Shown here in pieces: positions 31,721 through 41,667 of a stretch of 64,000 bases of DNA. The stretch comes from JAPPHA01 sp963662705 (GTDB lineage: Bacteria > Pseudomonadota > Alphaproteobacteria > Rhodobacterales > Rhodobacteraceae). The notes under the pieces are model-generated. The model was not told where the DNA came from. It saw only the letters and a program-made list of their open reading frames with translations, and did not search any database. Made by a program: the position numbers and the translations under genes. Position 1 is the stretch's first letter. Each line of letters opens with the position of its first letter. The DNA lies in contig OY759767.1 of assembly GCA_963662705.2 (NCBI GenBank), positions 4,402,001 to 4,466,000 on the forward strand, given 5' to 3'.

Positions 31721-33630
31721 CAGCCCCGGGCCTCCCGGTCAGGCCGTTTCGGCTTCGATCGCAGGAATGCCAACAGAGGATTCAGCATCCCCACGGCGCA
31801 GAGGCCCGCACCGGCGGCAGAAATCCCGAAGCTGTCGAGAGGCGGCACCGCAAGCAGGATGCCGCCGAGAACCAGGCAGGCCCTCGCCGACACCGTAGCG
31901 AACGTCAGCTTCTGTTGCCCCGTGAGCCCGAGGGAAACCGCAGCCAGGCCGGCAAATGTCAGCAAGGAGACGGCCAGGATCTCGAGCGCTTCCCCCCGCA
32001 TCAGGAGCTGTGGTCGAAAGACAAAGGCAAAGGGCACGAGGTATTTCGGCATTCCAAGCGCCGCCGCAAGCCAGCCGGTTGTCCAGTAGTTGCTGTGCGC
32101 GATGGAGGCGGCGGCATAGGCGGCGAGAGCCACCGGCGGCGTGATCATGGCAGCGAGTGCTGCATAGAACACGAACAGGTGGGCATCCAGGAGCGCGACA
32201 CCAAGCTCCACGATCGCGTGGCTGATCAGCAATGCCACGAGCACGTATGCAAGGCTGGACGGGATGCCCAGCCCGAGAACGATGCACGCGAGAAACGAGC
32301 AGACGAGAAGCAACGGGAGGTTACCGGACGACCATTCGATCATCAGCGCGGGGAGCTTGGTTCCAAGCCCGGTCAAGAGCACGGAACCGGCAATGATTCC
32401 GAGCGCGAGGCACGCGATGGCGACGTCGATCAATTCGCGCCCGCTGTCCAGAAGAGCATCCAGCAGCTTCCGTGGAGTCAGTCGGATGTTCCAGGGAAGG
32501 CTGACGGCAATGCAGGACGCCATGGCGATCATCACTGACGTCTGTAACGGGTAGCGGTTCGCGAGAAGGTAAACCAGGATTCCGAGCGCGCAGAAAAAGG
32601 TGAGAATGCCCGGATGCAACAGGGCCTTCCCGATCGATGGCCTGTCCTCGTCGGTCAGGGTAGGATCCCGTTCTTCAAGGACTTCGGTTCTGGTGATCCT
32701 CAACCAGACCGCCAGGCCGAGTACCAGGAAATAGAGGAGCGCCGGGATGAGGGCGGCCACGATGATATCCGCATAGGCAACGTCAAGCAGGACGATCATG
32801 AAGAAAACCGCGAACCCCATGACCGGGGGCATGATCTGGCCTCCGCTCGAAGCCGCCGCCTCGATCGCGGCGGCAAGTTCCCGGCGAATTCCCGCACGCC
32901 GCATGAGCGGAATGGTCATGTTTCCGGAAATGTAGACGTTACCCATCGTGCTTCCCGAGACCGTGCCGACCATCGCGCTCGACAACACCGCCATGAGCGG
33001 GGGACCGGTACGCCCGCTCCCGAACAGCGCGCGCGACAGCCCGATCACGAAATCCATCGCACCAACCTGCTGAAGGATTTTGCCGAGTATCAGGAACAGC
33101 GCCATGTACTTAAGGCATGCACTGAGCGCAAAACCCAGGATGCCGGAGTCGTTCAGGTACAGAAACGAGATAATCCGCTCGAGACTGAAACCCCGGTGTC
33201 CTCCTAGCCATACGGGGAGATGCTGACCGAGAAAAAGATATAGAAGGAATACGCCGGCGACGACGGCCAATCCGTATCCAAGGCTGGATTTCACCGCAAC
33301 CAGGATCAGGTAGATTCCGATGAGTCCGATCGTGATGTCGGTCGGGTTGGGGATTCCCTCGCGATAGGGAAGTTCCCGCGCATTCAGGATGATGTAGCCG
33401 AAAACGATGATGCCCAGGAGCAGGTGCAGGCAGTCGAACGCCTTTCCGGCCGCCGTCGGAGACCGGGTGGGAAAGAAGAACGCCGAAACCGCCAGGAGGG
33501 CGAGCACGGCGCGCTCGGGCAACGGTGCACCCGGGTACCAATAGTTGTAGATGCCATAGAGCGGGACAGAGAGGAGAAGGGCTTGCCGTACCCATCTTTG
33601 CCCCCGCTCCATGCCAGGCCAGGGCTTCAT
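31720..33630 (-). CDS. TRAP transporter fused permease, TAXI type
   Basis: A 636-residue membrane protein combining the small (DctQ-like) and large (DctM-like) permease parts, as in TAXI-TRAP systems. Typical motifs are GTVSGSTMGNVYISGNMTIP and ASSGGQIMPPVMGFAVFFM. Some 16-18 hydrophobic helices are visible. Start ATG 33630 lies 22 bases after the binding-protein gene. An ATG six codons later is an alternative. It uses an ion gradient to import the ligand carried by the TAXI protein. Confidence 0.92.
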   Translation of the reverse strand: MKPWPGMERGQRWVRQALLLSVPLYGIYNYWYPGAPLPERAVLALLAVSAFFFPTRSPTAAGKAFDCLHLLLGIIVFGYIILNARELPYREGIPNPTDITIGLIGIYLILVAVKSSLGYGLAVVAGVFLLYLFLGQHLPVWLGGHRGFSLERIISFLYLNDSGILGFALSACLKYMALFLILGKILQQVGAMDFVIGLSRALFGSGRTGPPLMAVLSSAMVGTVSGSTMGNVYISGNMTIPLMRRAGIRRELAAAIEAAASSGGQIMPPVMGFAVFFMIVLLDVAYADIIVAALIPALLYFLVLGLAVWLRITRTEVLEERDPTLTDEDRPSIGKALLHPGILTFFCALGILVYLLANRYPLQTSVMIAMASCIAVSLPWNIRLTPRKLLDALLDSGRELIDVAIACLALGIIAGSVLLTGLGTKLPALMIEWSSGNLPLLLVCSFLACIVLGLGIPSSLAYVLVALLISHAIVELGVALLDAHLFVFYAALAAMITPPVALAAYAAASIAHSNYWTTGWLAAALGMPKYLVPFAFVFRPQLLMRGEALEILAVSLLTFAGLAAVSLGLTGQQKLTFATVSARACLVLGGILLAVPPLDSFGISAAGAGLCAVGMLNPLLAFLRSKPKRPDREARG

Positions 33631-33652
33631 CGACCCGGCCGGTGTCTTGGCG

Positions 33653-34705
33653 TCAGTTCCCCGATTCCGACTTCCAGAGGCCGACCTCTTTCCAGTACCG
33701 AATTGCGCCCGGATGGTACGGGAAGGGATCGGACGACGACGTAAAGACATCGGGGTTTTCCACGGCCGCACGGACCGCGGGCAGCAACAGGACAATCTGT
33801 TCGATGTTTTCGTGCAACGTCTTCACGATTTCATACGCCATATCGTCCGGCATGTCGTCGCGGGCCGCCAGTGCCGACATCGTCAGGCTGGGACCGTAGT
33901 TCCGGAAATCAAGATGAGGGAGCGAACCCGGTTCGAACGCGAAGACCGTGAGTCCCGCCTCTTCCATCGCTTCCTTGTCCGTACGGACCCAAACCGCGTC
34001 GTGGGCACTCGTGTATTCCTCGATGATGGCGGCCAGCTTTGTCCCGACCGTCCAGGCGAGTGCAGCATCGACCCGCCCTTCCGCGAGGAAACGATACCGG
34101 TCTCCGGAGGACAGCGGAACTTCCTCGACATCGTCGATCCACGCGACACCGTTGCTCCTCCAGAACGGCTCGTGCAAGGCAGACGTCCTGAGACTTGAGC
34201 CCAGTCCGACCCGCTTGCCCTTGATGTCGCCGAAGTTCTCGATCCCGGCTTCGGGACGTGCGATCAGATGGCCGATGATGTGGACAAATCCCATCAGGGT
34301 ACGAATTTCCTTGTAGGGCGCTTCGCCCTCTTCCAGGTTGCGTCCATGCCAGGCATTCCGCATGGCCGCGCCGGTGATGCTGACAATTCCGAGGTTGGCC
34401 TCATCGCGCCGCAAGAGACGTGAATTCTCGATGCTTCCACCGGTTACCGCGACTTCGAAGCGTCCTTCGGGAAACTTCTCGGAAAATAGCTGCTGCATTG
34501 CGGTGCCGAGGATGTGGGGCGTCGAACCGGCCGAAGCGGTTCCAACCGTGAATCCGTCCACCGCGTTCGCTGGCGAAAACACCGCGAGCGAAAGGGACAA
34601 CACGCAAGCCGCCGGAATCGCGACTGCCCGTGCACCCAACCGGATGCGGGCGACCAAGGAAGAGAAACTCCAACGAAAGTGACTGTCCGAACTGTTTAAA
34701 ACCAT
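33653..34705 (-). CDS. TAXI-family TRAP transporter solute-binding protein
   Basis: A 350-residue periplasmic protein with a signal peptide (positive start, hydrophobic AVAIPAACVLSLSLAVF, likely cut after SPANA). The mature part shows the TAXI pattern VGTASAGSTPHILGTAM, VAVTGGSIENSRLLRRDEANLGI and KGKRVGLGSS. Start ATG 34705 follows AGGGAGAC. It is first in an operon with the fused permease and the SulP transporter. Many TAXI systems carry glutamate or other acidic ligands, but the ligand here is unknown. Confidence 0.92.
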   Translation of the reverse strand: MVLNSSDSHFRWSFSSLVARIRLGARAVAIPAACVLSLSLAVFSPANAVDGFTVGTASAGSTPHILGTAMQQLFSEKFPEGRFEVAVTGGSIENSRLLRRDEANLGIVSITGAAMRNAWHGRNLEEGEAPYKEIRTLMGFVHIIGHLIARPEAGIENFGDIKGKRVGLGSSLRTSALHEPFWRSNGVAWIDDVEEVPLSSGDRYRFLAEGRVDAALAWTVGTKLAAIIEEYTSAHDAVWVRTDKEAMEEAGLTVFAFEPGSLPHLDFRNYGPSLTMSALAARDDMPDDMAYEIVKTLHENIEQIVLLLPAVRAAVENPDVFTSSSDPFPYHPGAIRYWKEVGLWKSESGN

Positions 34706-35249
34706 GAATGTCTCCCTGGATGACTCAGGCGCTTTGCAAATCTTGCGCCGATACTGCGTTACAAAGGATTCGGTTTGCCGATTCCTGTGGGATTTGAGCG
34801 CGGCTCCGGCGATGCCTGAACCCACGAGGCGTAAGGTTCGTGCATGTTCGGGTTTCCGGGTGTCGATGTCTTCTTCGTCGCCTCCACAATCCGGCCTTCG
34901 CCGCGCCCAAACGGGGCGACAAGAATTGAGTTGGATGCACACCAAGTGTCAAGGTGGATTTGCGCTTTTTCAGAAAAGCTGATGAATTTTCGGGTGTATT
35001 TGGCCGGAATACCCGATGTTTGGGAAAGGCGCCCCTCGATTTCATTGCAGGAATTCGATCGCGGGGTTTTGTCTCGGAGGCGCTCAAATCATCGGAGACA
35101 GGGCCGATGTTTCAGGATTCCTTCCCCGGTTCCATCCATTCCCGCACGGGATGCAAGGACGCAGCCACGAAGATCCCTTCCGTATTGGAAATGCGAAAGC
35201 CCGTGGCATAGGCGATCTTCGGTGTGCTGGCCTCCTCGTCGCCCACCAT
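34706..35249. other. Intergenic: leader of the TRAP operon and flank of the Tn3 element
   Basis: No gene is recognised. The promoter of the TRAP operon should lie here, but no clear consensus could be chosen. The last bases abut the Tn3 terminal repeat. A 45-codon frame (about 35115-35249, minus strand) was not recognised. Confidence 0.4.
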
Positions 35250-35287
35250 GGGGTCGTTTGCGGAAGGGGGCGAAATCCTACGCTAAG
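35250..35287 (+). repeat. Tn3 terminal inverted repeat, left
   Basis: A 38-bp repeat from GGGGTCGTTTGCGG to CCTACGCTAAG, 37/38 identical (reverse complement) to 40303-40340. Confidence 0.9.
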
Positions 35288-35436
35288 CATTTTTTAGGGT
35301 TCCCTGGGCGCGCTCATGGGTAACTGCACCCGGATTTCATGCTGATTGGGGCAAGGATGCGTGTTTTCGGTGTCGATCAGTTGGTCAGGGCATTGACCAT
35401 GTGATCGACCGAGATGCCGAGATTGCGTGTGGTTTG

Positions 35437-38334
35437 TCAGGCACCGGGCACGCGTCTTCGCCACCTGTATTCACCAGTCAGGTTGATGTGTTCCCAACCG
35501 AGCGGGGAGACATGCGCCAGCAGTTCGACAGGAGTCGGCAGTCCCGCGCGTTGACGCCTGGAGACGGCCTCACCGGGTTTCATCGTGTTCCTGTAGATGA
35601 GGACAGCCGCCAGCAGGTTGAGGCCGGCCATGCGGTAATGCTGTCCTTCACTTGTCCGGTCGCGCAGTTCGCCCTGACGATGGAAGTGAATGGCACGCTT
35701 CAGGGCATGATGGGCCTCGCCCTTGTTCAGCCCGACCTGGGCACGCCGACGCAAGTCGGGATCCATGATCCAGTTGACCATGAATATGGATCGTTCGACG
35801 CGACCGACTTCGCGCAGGGCCGTCGCCAGTTCATTCTGACGCGGAAACGAGGCCAGTTTTCGCAGGATCAGGCTCGGCGCGGCTGTTCCTGCTGTCATGG
35901 TTGCCGCGAGGCGCACGATGTCCGGCCAGTTTCTTTCGATGAGACCTGTGTTGATCTTGCCGCCGATCAATGGACGCAGCTGTCCTGGCACGCTGGCACG
36001 ATCAAGAACGTAGAGCCTCTTTGATGGCAGATACCGAATTCGGGAGACGAAAGCGTAGCCGAGGATCGCGCATGCGGCGAAAACATGGTCCGCAAAGCCG
36101 CCCATGTCGGCGTATTGTTCGCGAACACGCCTTCCAACTTCATTCTCGAGGAGACCATCGAGAATGCAGGGTGCTTCATGCACGGTCGCCGGGATCTTCT
36201 GTACGGCAAAGGGCGCGAACTGGTCCGAAAGGTGCGTGTAGGCCTTGATCCCCGGCTCGTTCCCGTGTTTCGCGTTCACGAGGTTCATTGCTTCCCCCAT
36301 TCCGGAGGTTGGAAAGAACTGGCCATCGCCGGACGCGGTAAGCACCAGGCCCCAGAAAGCGGCAGCTGGCAGTTCGGCCTGTGCCTCGACCACCATGGAC
36401 AACGCACGGTCATAGGCTTCTCCCTCCACGTGCCAGCGTGCGATCCGCATCAACTCCCGGAACCCATGGGTGTTGGTGGCTTCGGACATCTTGCGCAGGC
36501 CGAGATTGATCCCGTCGGCAAGAAGTACGTTCAGCAAACCGATGTGGTCCGTGCAGGGTGCGCCGGTCCGCAGATGCGTGAAGGCTTCCACGAACCTGGT
36601 GGCAGTACTCACGTCCTGCAGGATGTCGGTGATCCGGGTATCTGGAATACGCCTGTACAGATCGAGGACAAGCTCTTCAGCTCCTTCGGGTACGGCGGCA
36701 TCCAGTTTTTCGACATTAAGCGCACCATCATCGATGCTGCCCCCGGGAATGGTTCCCGTACGGGTCGCTGCCGCAAGAAGGCGCAACCATTCGATCATCT
36801 CCGCATTCCGGTCCCGAAGCCAGTCCGCGGCGCGTTCCGGCACTGCCAGCCGGGTGGTTTCGGCGATCGCGTGCGCTGGAACCAGGACTTGCTTGATGTC
36901 ACCGTATCGGCGTGAGTGTTTGAGCCAGAGATCGCCCGAACGGAACGAGTCGCGCACATGGAACAGAACCGCGGTTTCCCGGAACCGATGGTCGTTGGCA
37001 TGGCGGGTGTTCAGATGCCGCCGCCATTTCGAATTGCGTTTCAGGAAATCGGCCGGGAGCGTTTCGCGTTCACCGTCGCGCAGAAGTTGCACGGCACGCA
37101 GCAGAGGTTGGGTGACCGGCGCGGCCTGGATGTCGAGAACCCGGAGCATGCGCGGGGTGTACCGGCGAAACCGATTGTAGCCCTGCGCCACGTGGTCCAA
37201 TGGGTCAGCTTCCATCGTGCCGGACAGCTGCAAGGCGGCGGTGACAAGATCGTTGAGGCCCTCCCATCCGGTCTTGCGTGCAATCACCACGTCGAGCCCT
37301 TTACCGGTGTCATGGGCCTTGATCAGTGCATTGCCCAGCCCGGCAAAGGACGTCAGGGTTTCACGAGCAGCCGTCGCTTCATTGGCGATACGGGCTTCGC
37401 ACTGACGCATGGCGGCCCTGTAGGTCCTGCCCGTGATCCGGTCATGGGTCTCCACAATTGCGTCGGCAATAATTGACCGCCATTCCGCCGCACACACCGC
37501 CAGGATCGCGAGGCGTCTGTTCTCTGATAGATCGAGTCATCCATCGGCGTAGTAGCGCTCGCCCTGTCGGCGGAGGCGGGCGATCCGATGGGCCGGGACA
37601 CCGGTGAAGAGATCATCCTGACATTCCAGCCGATCCAGGTATTCCAGACGGTCCAGCAAGCGGTTCGCGGCGGCTGAAATGTTTCCCGTTGAGAATTGCC
37701 TGAGCCAGACGAACCTGGTCAGGCGACCGTCAACCGTGTCCTCGAGCAATGCCAGAAGGCCCCGCCGGAGCTCGGGTCCGATCCGGCTGGAAATCCTGGC
37801 TTCTATCCTGCGCTCAGCCTCCACAAGTGCATCCGAGCAAAGCCTTTCGAGGGTCGTGATTGCCGGCAGAACGGTGTGGGTCTGCCGGCATTACTCGACA
37901 AGCCGGCGGGCAAGATCCTCGTTGGACCGCGCCAATTCGGCTTCCTCGTGGAGCCAGCTGCGGAGGTCCCGTGCCTTGTGGCCGGAAAAGGTTCGAAACC
38001 CGTACAGATCCCGCAATTCTGCAAGATGCTCATGGCGGGTCTCGACCCGAACCGCATGATCGAGAAGATCATCACCATCGAGACCAAGCTGTTCACCGAT
38101 GAAATCCATCACGTTCTTCGGAATCAGTTCGTCAGGTGTCAGAACCCTTCCAGGATAGCGCAGGGCACAGAGCTGCAGAGCAAATCCGAGCTTGTTGTGC
38201 GGCCTGCGACGCCGCCGGACATGTTGGAGGTCTTCTTCGCTCAGGACATAATATTGCAGGGGCTCCGCTTCAGTTCGAGGCAGTGAGAGCAGCGCAGACC
38301 GTTGCCGACCTGTCAGTATGGTTCGACGGGGCAT
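35437..38334 (-). pseudogene. tnpA: Tn3-family transposase TnpA with two in-frame stops
   Basis: One frame of 965 codons, the normal length for Tn3 transposases, from MPRRTILTGRQRSALL (38334) to the end at 35437. It has the DUF4158-like N-terminus and the DDE core region (ILGYAFVSRIRYLPSKRLYV, then LIGGKINTGLIERNWPDIVR) with a C-terminal SPLGWEHINLTGEY. Two nonsense codons interrupt it: TAA at 37891-37893, where the family has a Tyr (LVE-stop-CRQTHTV), and TGA at 37537-37539 (YYADG-stop). There is no frameshift. Transposition from this copy would need a helper. Confidence 0.9.
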
Positions 38335-38429
38335 GTCTTTTCTTTTCTCCGTTGTATGCGAGACTTTGATTGTGAAACGGAAATCCCGCCCGGAAACCAC
38401 TTGAAAGACCCTGTGTCCCAAACGATCGT
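38335..38429. promoter_or_regulatory. Putative res site and divergent promoter region
   Basis: The tnpA and tnpR genes point away from each other across this 95-bp gap, the usual place of the res site. A perfect palindrome AAACGATCGTTT (38420-38431) overlaps the tnpR start and may be a resolvase subsite. Confidence 0.5.
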
Positions 38430-39050
38430 TTGCGAAACATTCTGATCGGGTACGTCCGGATATCGAAAGCCGATGGATCGCAGTCACCGGATCTGCAGTT
38501 CGATGCCTTGCGTGCCGCGGGCGTCGAAACGGGAATGATCTACGAGGATCGCACGTCCGGCGCACGCGGCGACAGGCCCGGATTGGAGAACTGCCTGCGT
38601 GCCCTCAGGGAAGGCGATGTGCTTGTCGTCCGGAAACTGGACCGGCTGGGGCGGAACCTCGCGCACCTTGTCAGCATTGTCGAGACGCTGTCCAGGAGCG
38701 GTGTCGGCCTGAGGGTTCTGACCGGAAAGGGCGCAAAGATCGACACGACCACCGCCTCGGGCCGGCTTGTGTTCGGCATTTTTGCCGCGCTTGCGGAATT
38801 CGAGAGGGAACTGATCAGCGAGCGAACGATCGCCGGATTTTCTGCCGCTCGTGCCAGGGGCCGCAAGGGCGGCCGGAAGTTCGCCCTGACCAAGGCCCGG
38901 GTTCGTCTCGCTCGGGCAGCAATGTCAAACCGCGACACTTCGGTCGCGGAAATTTGCAGAGAACTCCGCATCAAACCCGTGACGCTGTACAGATATGTCG
39001 GACCTGACGGTGAATTGAGAAAGCACGGAAAACAGGTCCTCGGTGCTTAG
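38430..39050 (+). CDS. tnpR: Tn3-family resolvase TnpR
   Basis: A 206-residue serine recombinase. YVRISKADG holds the catalytic Ser near residue 12, followed by IYEDRTSGARGDRPGLENCL and VLVVRKLDRLGRNLAHL. The long helix EFERELISERTIAGF and the C-terminal helix-turn-helix (SVAEICRELRIKPVTLYRY) are complete. The start is TTG 38430, and the next ATG is far inside the catalytic domain. The stop codon TAG lies inside the inner terminal repeat. It resolves cointegrates at res. Confidence 0.88.
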   Translation: MRNILIGYVRISKADGSQSPDLQFDALRAAGVETGMIYEDRTSGARGDRPGLENCLRALREGDVLVVRKLDRLGRNLAHLVSIVETLSRSGVGLRVLTGKGAKIDTTTASGRLVFGIFAALAEFERELISERTIAGFSAARARGRKGGRKFALTKARVRLARAAMSNRDTSVAEICRELRIKPVTLYRYVGPDGELRKHGKQVLGA

Positions 39051-39088
39051 CGTGGGACTCTACCCCGCAAACCCCCGCAAACGACCCC
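39046..39088 (-). repeat. Inner Tn3 terminal repeat with 5-bp insertion
   Basis: A 43-bp version of the right repeat. Outer and inner parts match 40303-40340, but GCAAAC is duplicated in the middle, giving five extra bases and several substitutions. This altered end is probably a poor transposase substrate. Confidence 0.75.
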
Positions 39089-39158
39089 AATGATGGTAAC
39101 AGTCATCGCGAGGGTCGGAGCAATATACTATGTGTAGCGACCTCCGGGTCAACGCGCG

Positions 39159-40100
39159 TTAGATCTCGAAGAGTGCGAGAGCGAGATCATCGAGTGTGCC
39201 GATGCCCCGTTGTTGCAGCGGCGAGGGGAGGCCGTGGAAAACGTCGAAAGTGTGATGTTGGGCAATTCCCAAAGCCTGGCGATGCAGGGCAAGACCAAGG
39301 GTCCTCTGGGCGAAGTCCCCGCCTACCGGCCACGCGCTGGCGGCGAGGAAAAGGCGTAGCAGCCCCTTGTCGCATCCAAGGGTACCGAAACACAGCTTCG
39401 CAAGTTCATAATGCCGGTCGATCACGACCGCATCACCCCAGTCAATGATCCCGGAAAGGCGGCCGTCTTCGACATAGATGTGGTTGTCCACTAGATCACC
39501 GTGAACGAAGACACGGTCGAACGGGCGAAGACGAGCGAGAAACTCTCGGATCCCGGATATCAGATGACGCGGCAGCGAACTCCGGTAGGCTGCTGCAACG
39601 ATATCCGCGACCGGCAAGCCTGCCTGCGTCGCAACCCCGATCGGCCGCAACGCGTGGACGCGACGGATCTGACGGCCCAGTTCATCGGCGAGTGAGGTCA
39701 ACTGCGCGGTTGACAGGTTTGCCTGCCAACACGGGACCCCGGATATTCGTCCGGTGACCAGATATGGCCATGGCACGTCGGATTCGCGGAAAATTCTACC
39801 GGATGCCAGCAGGCGGGGCGCCGCGATCTTCGGATCGTTCGCAACGAGGCGGAGTGCCGAGCGTTCGGCCGCGTAGCTTCGACGCCACGGCGGAAAGTGG
39901 CCGAACAGTTTCACCACGACATCACCGCAAAGGAACGTGGGGTAAGTTGCATTATGTCCAGCAATCGCCCCCAGTTTCGCTGCCGGGAGGTCGTGGCGTC
40001 CCAGGATCCGGGAAATGCAGGGCCGCCAGAATCCGACATCAGCAATTCGCGACCGGTATTCCTGGATAGATCCGAATACAGGCGGTTCTGTCATGGTCAT
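39159..40100 (-). CDS. Aminoglycoside-phosphotransferase-fold (APH) kinase
   Basis: A 313-residue APH-family protein. The Brenner-type catalytic loop is VFVHGDLVDNH (His200, Asp202, Asn206) and the metal-binding motif is GIIDWGD (218-223). The N-lobe (VVVKLFGHFP with the ATP-binding Lys) is present. The family includes antibiotic kinases such as hygromycin and aminoglycoside phosphotransferases, and also metabolic kinases, so the substrate cannot be assigned. It lies between the inner and outer right repeats of the Tn3 element, the position of a transposon passenger. The start could be ATG 40100 or 40094. Confidence 0.85.
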   Translation of the reverse strand: MTMTEPPVFGSIQEYRSRIADVGFWRPCISRILGRHDLPAAKLGAIAGHNATYPTFLCGDVVVKLFGHFPPWRRSYAAERSALRLVANDPKIAAPRLLASGRIFRESDVPWPYLVTGRISGVPCWQANLSTAQLTSLADELGRQIRRVHALRPIGVATQAGLPVADIVAAAYRSSLPRHLISGIREFLARLRPFDRVFVHGDLVDNHIYVEDGRLSGIIDWGDAVVIDRHYELAKLCFGTLGCDKGLLRLFLAASAWPVGGDFAQRTLGLALHRQALGIAQHHTFDVFHGLPSPLQQRGIGTLDDLALALFEI

Positions 40101-40221
40101 GTAACGAAGTCCGTCGGCGGTGGTTCCTTGGACGGTTCATGCCCACGATTAGGTACGGCTTGCAATAGGCAAAGGACCATCGGGTCCTCGCGGAATTCGT
40201 CATGCCCTTTGTCTTGTGAAC

Positions 40222-40302
40222 ATGGAGGATTCGACGCCGTACAAATATGTCGGACCTGACGGTGAACTGAGAAAGCACGGAAAAACAGACAGGTCCTCGG
40301 TG
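40222..40302 (+). pseudogene. Duplicate 3' end of tnpR
   Basis: About 25 codons (YKYVGPDGELRKHGK) repeat the end of tnpR at 38430 with small changes and then run into the outer right repeat. The duplication shows that two right ends of the same transposon type meet here, with the APH gene between them. Confidence 0.8.
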
Positions 40303-40340
40303 CTTAGCGTAGGATTTCGCTCCCTTCCGCAAACGACCCC
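40303..40340 (-). repeat. Tn3 terminal inverted repeat, outer right
   Basis: A 38-bp repeat matching the left end at 37 of 38 bases. The integrase remnant of cassette copy 3 begins immediately after it, so the transposon landed in that gene. Confidence 0.9.
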
Positions 40341-40675
40341 TGGAGCGCAAGCTTCGCGCGACGCCGCTGTTTCGAGCGGTGGATCGCCGCAAGGGCTCCG
40401 TCACGCTGTCAGACCGCAGGTGGAGCCGCCACCGAGCACAGGAGGCGGTCGAGCGTCGGGCCATTCGTGCAGGTGACGAGGGTGTCATCAGCTCGGGATA
40501 CATCGGCTGTCATAGTCTCCAGGCGACCGGGATCACGGCATACCTGGAGCATCCCGATGCACGCATCGAGGTGGCGCAGTACCTGGCCGGACACGCCCGG
40601 ACGGAGACGACACGTCTTTACGACCGCCGCGAAGAGCAGGTTTCGCTTGATGAAGTCGAGCGGATCGGCATTTAA
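40341..40675 (+). pseudogene. Tyrosine recombinase C-terminal remnant, cassette copy 3
   Basis: About 111 codons match the C-terminal third of the integrase at 43364, beginning at RKLRATPLFRAVDRRKGS right after the Tn3 end. The HxxR arginine has become Gln (CHSLQATG), while the nucleophile Tyr (TRLYDRR) and the natural TAA stop are kept. The 5' part is not in the window, so a deletion followed the Tn3 insertion. Confidence 0.85.
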
Positions 40676-40700
40676 TGGGGTAGGGGGAGGAACCGGGACC

Positions 40701-41309
40701 ATGACGGCACAGGTCAGACACAAGGAGACCCGCCGGGCGACCTACCAGGACGTGCTCGACGCGCCGCCCCACAAGGTCGCCGAGGTGATTTCAGGTACGC
40801 TCCATACCCATCCGAGGCCGGCAGCCCGCCATGCCTGGGCAAGCTCGGGATTGGGAATAAAGATCGGTCCACCATTCAACTATGGTGATGACGGCCCGGG
40901 CGGCTGGTGGATCATCGATGAGCCCGAGCTGCACCTGGGCGAAGACATTGTGGTGCCGGACCTCGCCGGCTGGCGGCGCGAGACGATGCCCGAGTACCCG
41001 GACGCGGCCTATTTCACGATCGCGCCGGACTGGGTCTGCGAAGTACTCTCGCCCTCGACGCGGCGGCTGGACCTGAACGAGAAGCGGGTGCTCTATGCCC
41101 GCGAAGGCGTCGGCCACCTCTGGTTCGTCGATCCCGACGCACGGACGCTTGAGGCCTTCGAGTTGCGCGAGGGGCAGTGGCTGTTGCTGGCCACGCTCGC
41201 CGACGACGCACCAGTCTCGCTTCCTCCTTTCGATGCCATCACCTTCCCGCTCGACGCCCTCTGGCCCGAGGTGATCGCAAGCGCGGGAAAGGCGGATGAC
41301 GGCGCGTGA
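40701..41309 (+). CDS. Uma2-family nuclease, copy 4 (intact)
   Basis: A 202-residue Uma2 protein. The core LGEDIVVPDLAGWRRETMPE, VCEVLSPSTRRLDLNEKR and LWFVDPDARTLEAF is complete, and the C-terminus FPLDALWPEVIASAGK matches the other copies. ATG 40701 lies 25 bases after the integrase remnant stop, the same spacing as copy 5, with GGGGGAGGAAC as ribosome-binding site. It is intact although its integrase is broken. Confidence 0.82.
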   Translation: MTAQVRHKETRRATYQDVLDAPPHKVAEVISGTLHTHPRPAARHAWASSGLGIKIGPPFNYGDDGPGGWWIIDEPELHLGEDIVVPDLAGWRRETMPEYPDAAYFTIAPDWVCEVLSPSTRRLDLNEKRVLYAREGVGHLWFVDPDARTLEAFELREGQWLLLATLADDAPVSLPPFDAITFPLDALWPEVIASAGKADDGA

Positions 41310-41667
41310 AACAAAGGGTCGATTCCGGGGATTTACAACCCTAACTTAACGTAATCCCATGATGCGCGCAGAACCGCTGCTACTGTTCTGCCTACATTTC
41401 TCTGTCTCTTGGTAAGCAAACAAAGCCAAGCACTGAATTTATGGATTACGCGTGTCTTGGTGGCGTGTCCGGAGCCGGCCCGCACAGTGTAAATCAAGAT
41501 TCGGAATCCACCGGAGATTAACGCAGATCCCGGTTCGATGCTCGGCCTGTGCAGGCTCCCGCCGCACGCATCGTTCCCGAAGTGGCGAACGATGCCTTCC
41601 CAGGTCACGATTTTGACGAAATTCCCGACCTGGGCCGTACCAGGACCATCACGGCAGCATTGATGCC
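41310..41667. other. Intergenic, no gene recognised
   Basis: Nothing recognisable lies between the Uma2 copy 4 and the methyltransferase scrap. Confidence 0.45.

Larger units (their letters stand above)
35250..40340. mobile_element. Tn3-family transposon, 5.1 kb, with phosphotransferase passenger
   Basis: Outer 38-bp inverted repeats (35250-35287 and 40303-40340) begin GGGG and end ACGCTAAG and differ at one base. Inside lie a dead tnpA, tnpR, a third, altered repeat copy at 39046-39088, an APH gene and a short duplicate of the tnpR end. The inner unit 35250-39088 may be the older transposon. No 5-bp target duplication is seen for either pairing. The right end lies inside an integrase gene copy. 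Confidence 0.75.

Noticed and set aside
35115..35249. A 45-codon minus-strand frame beside the Tn3 left repeat
   Set aside because: Plausible composition but no ribosome-binding site, no recognised family, and its ATG touches the transposon end.
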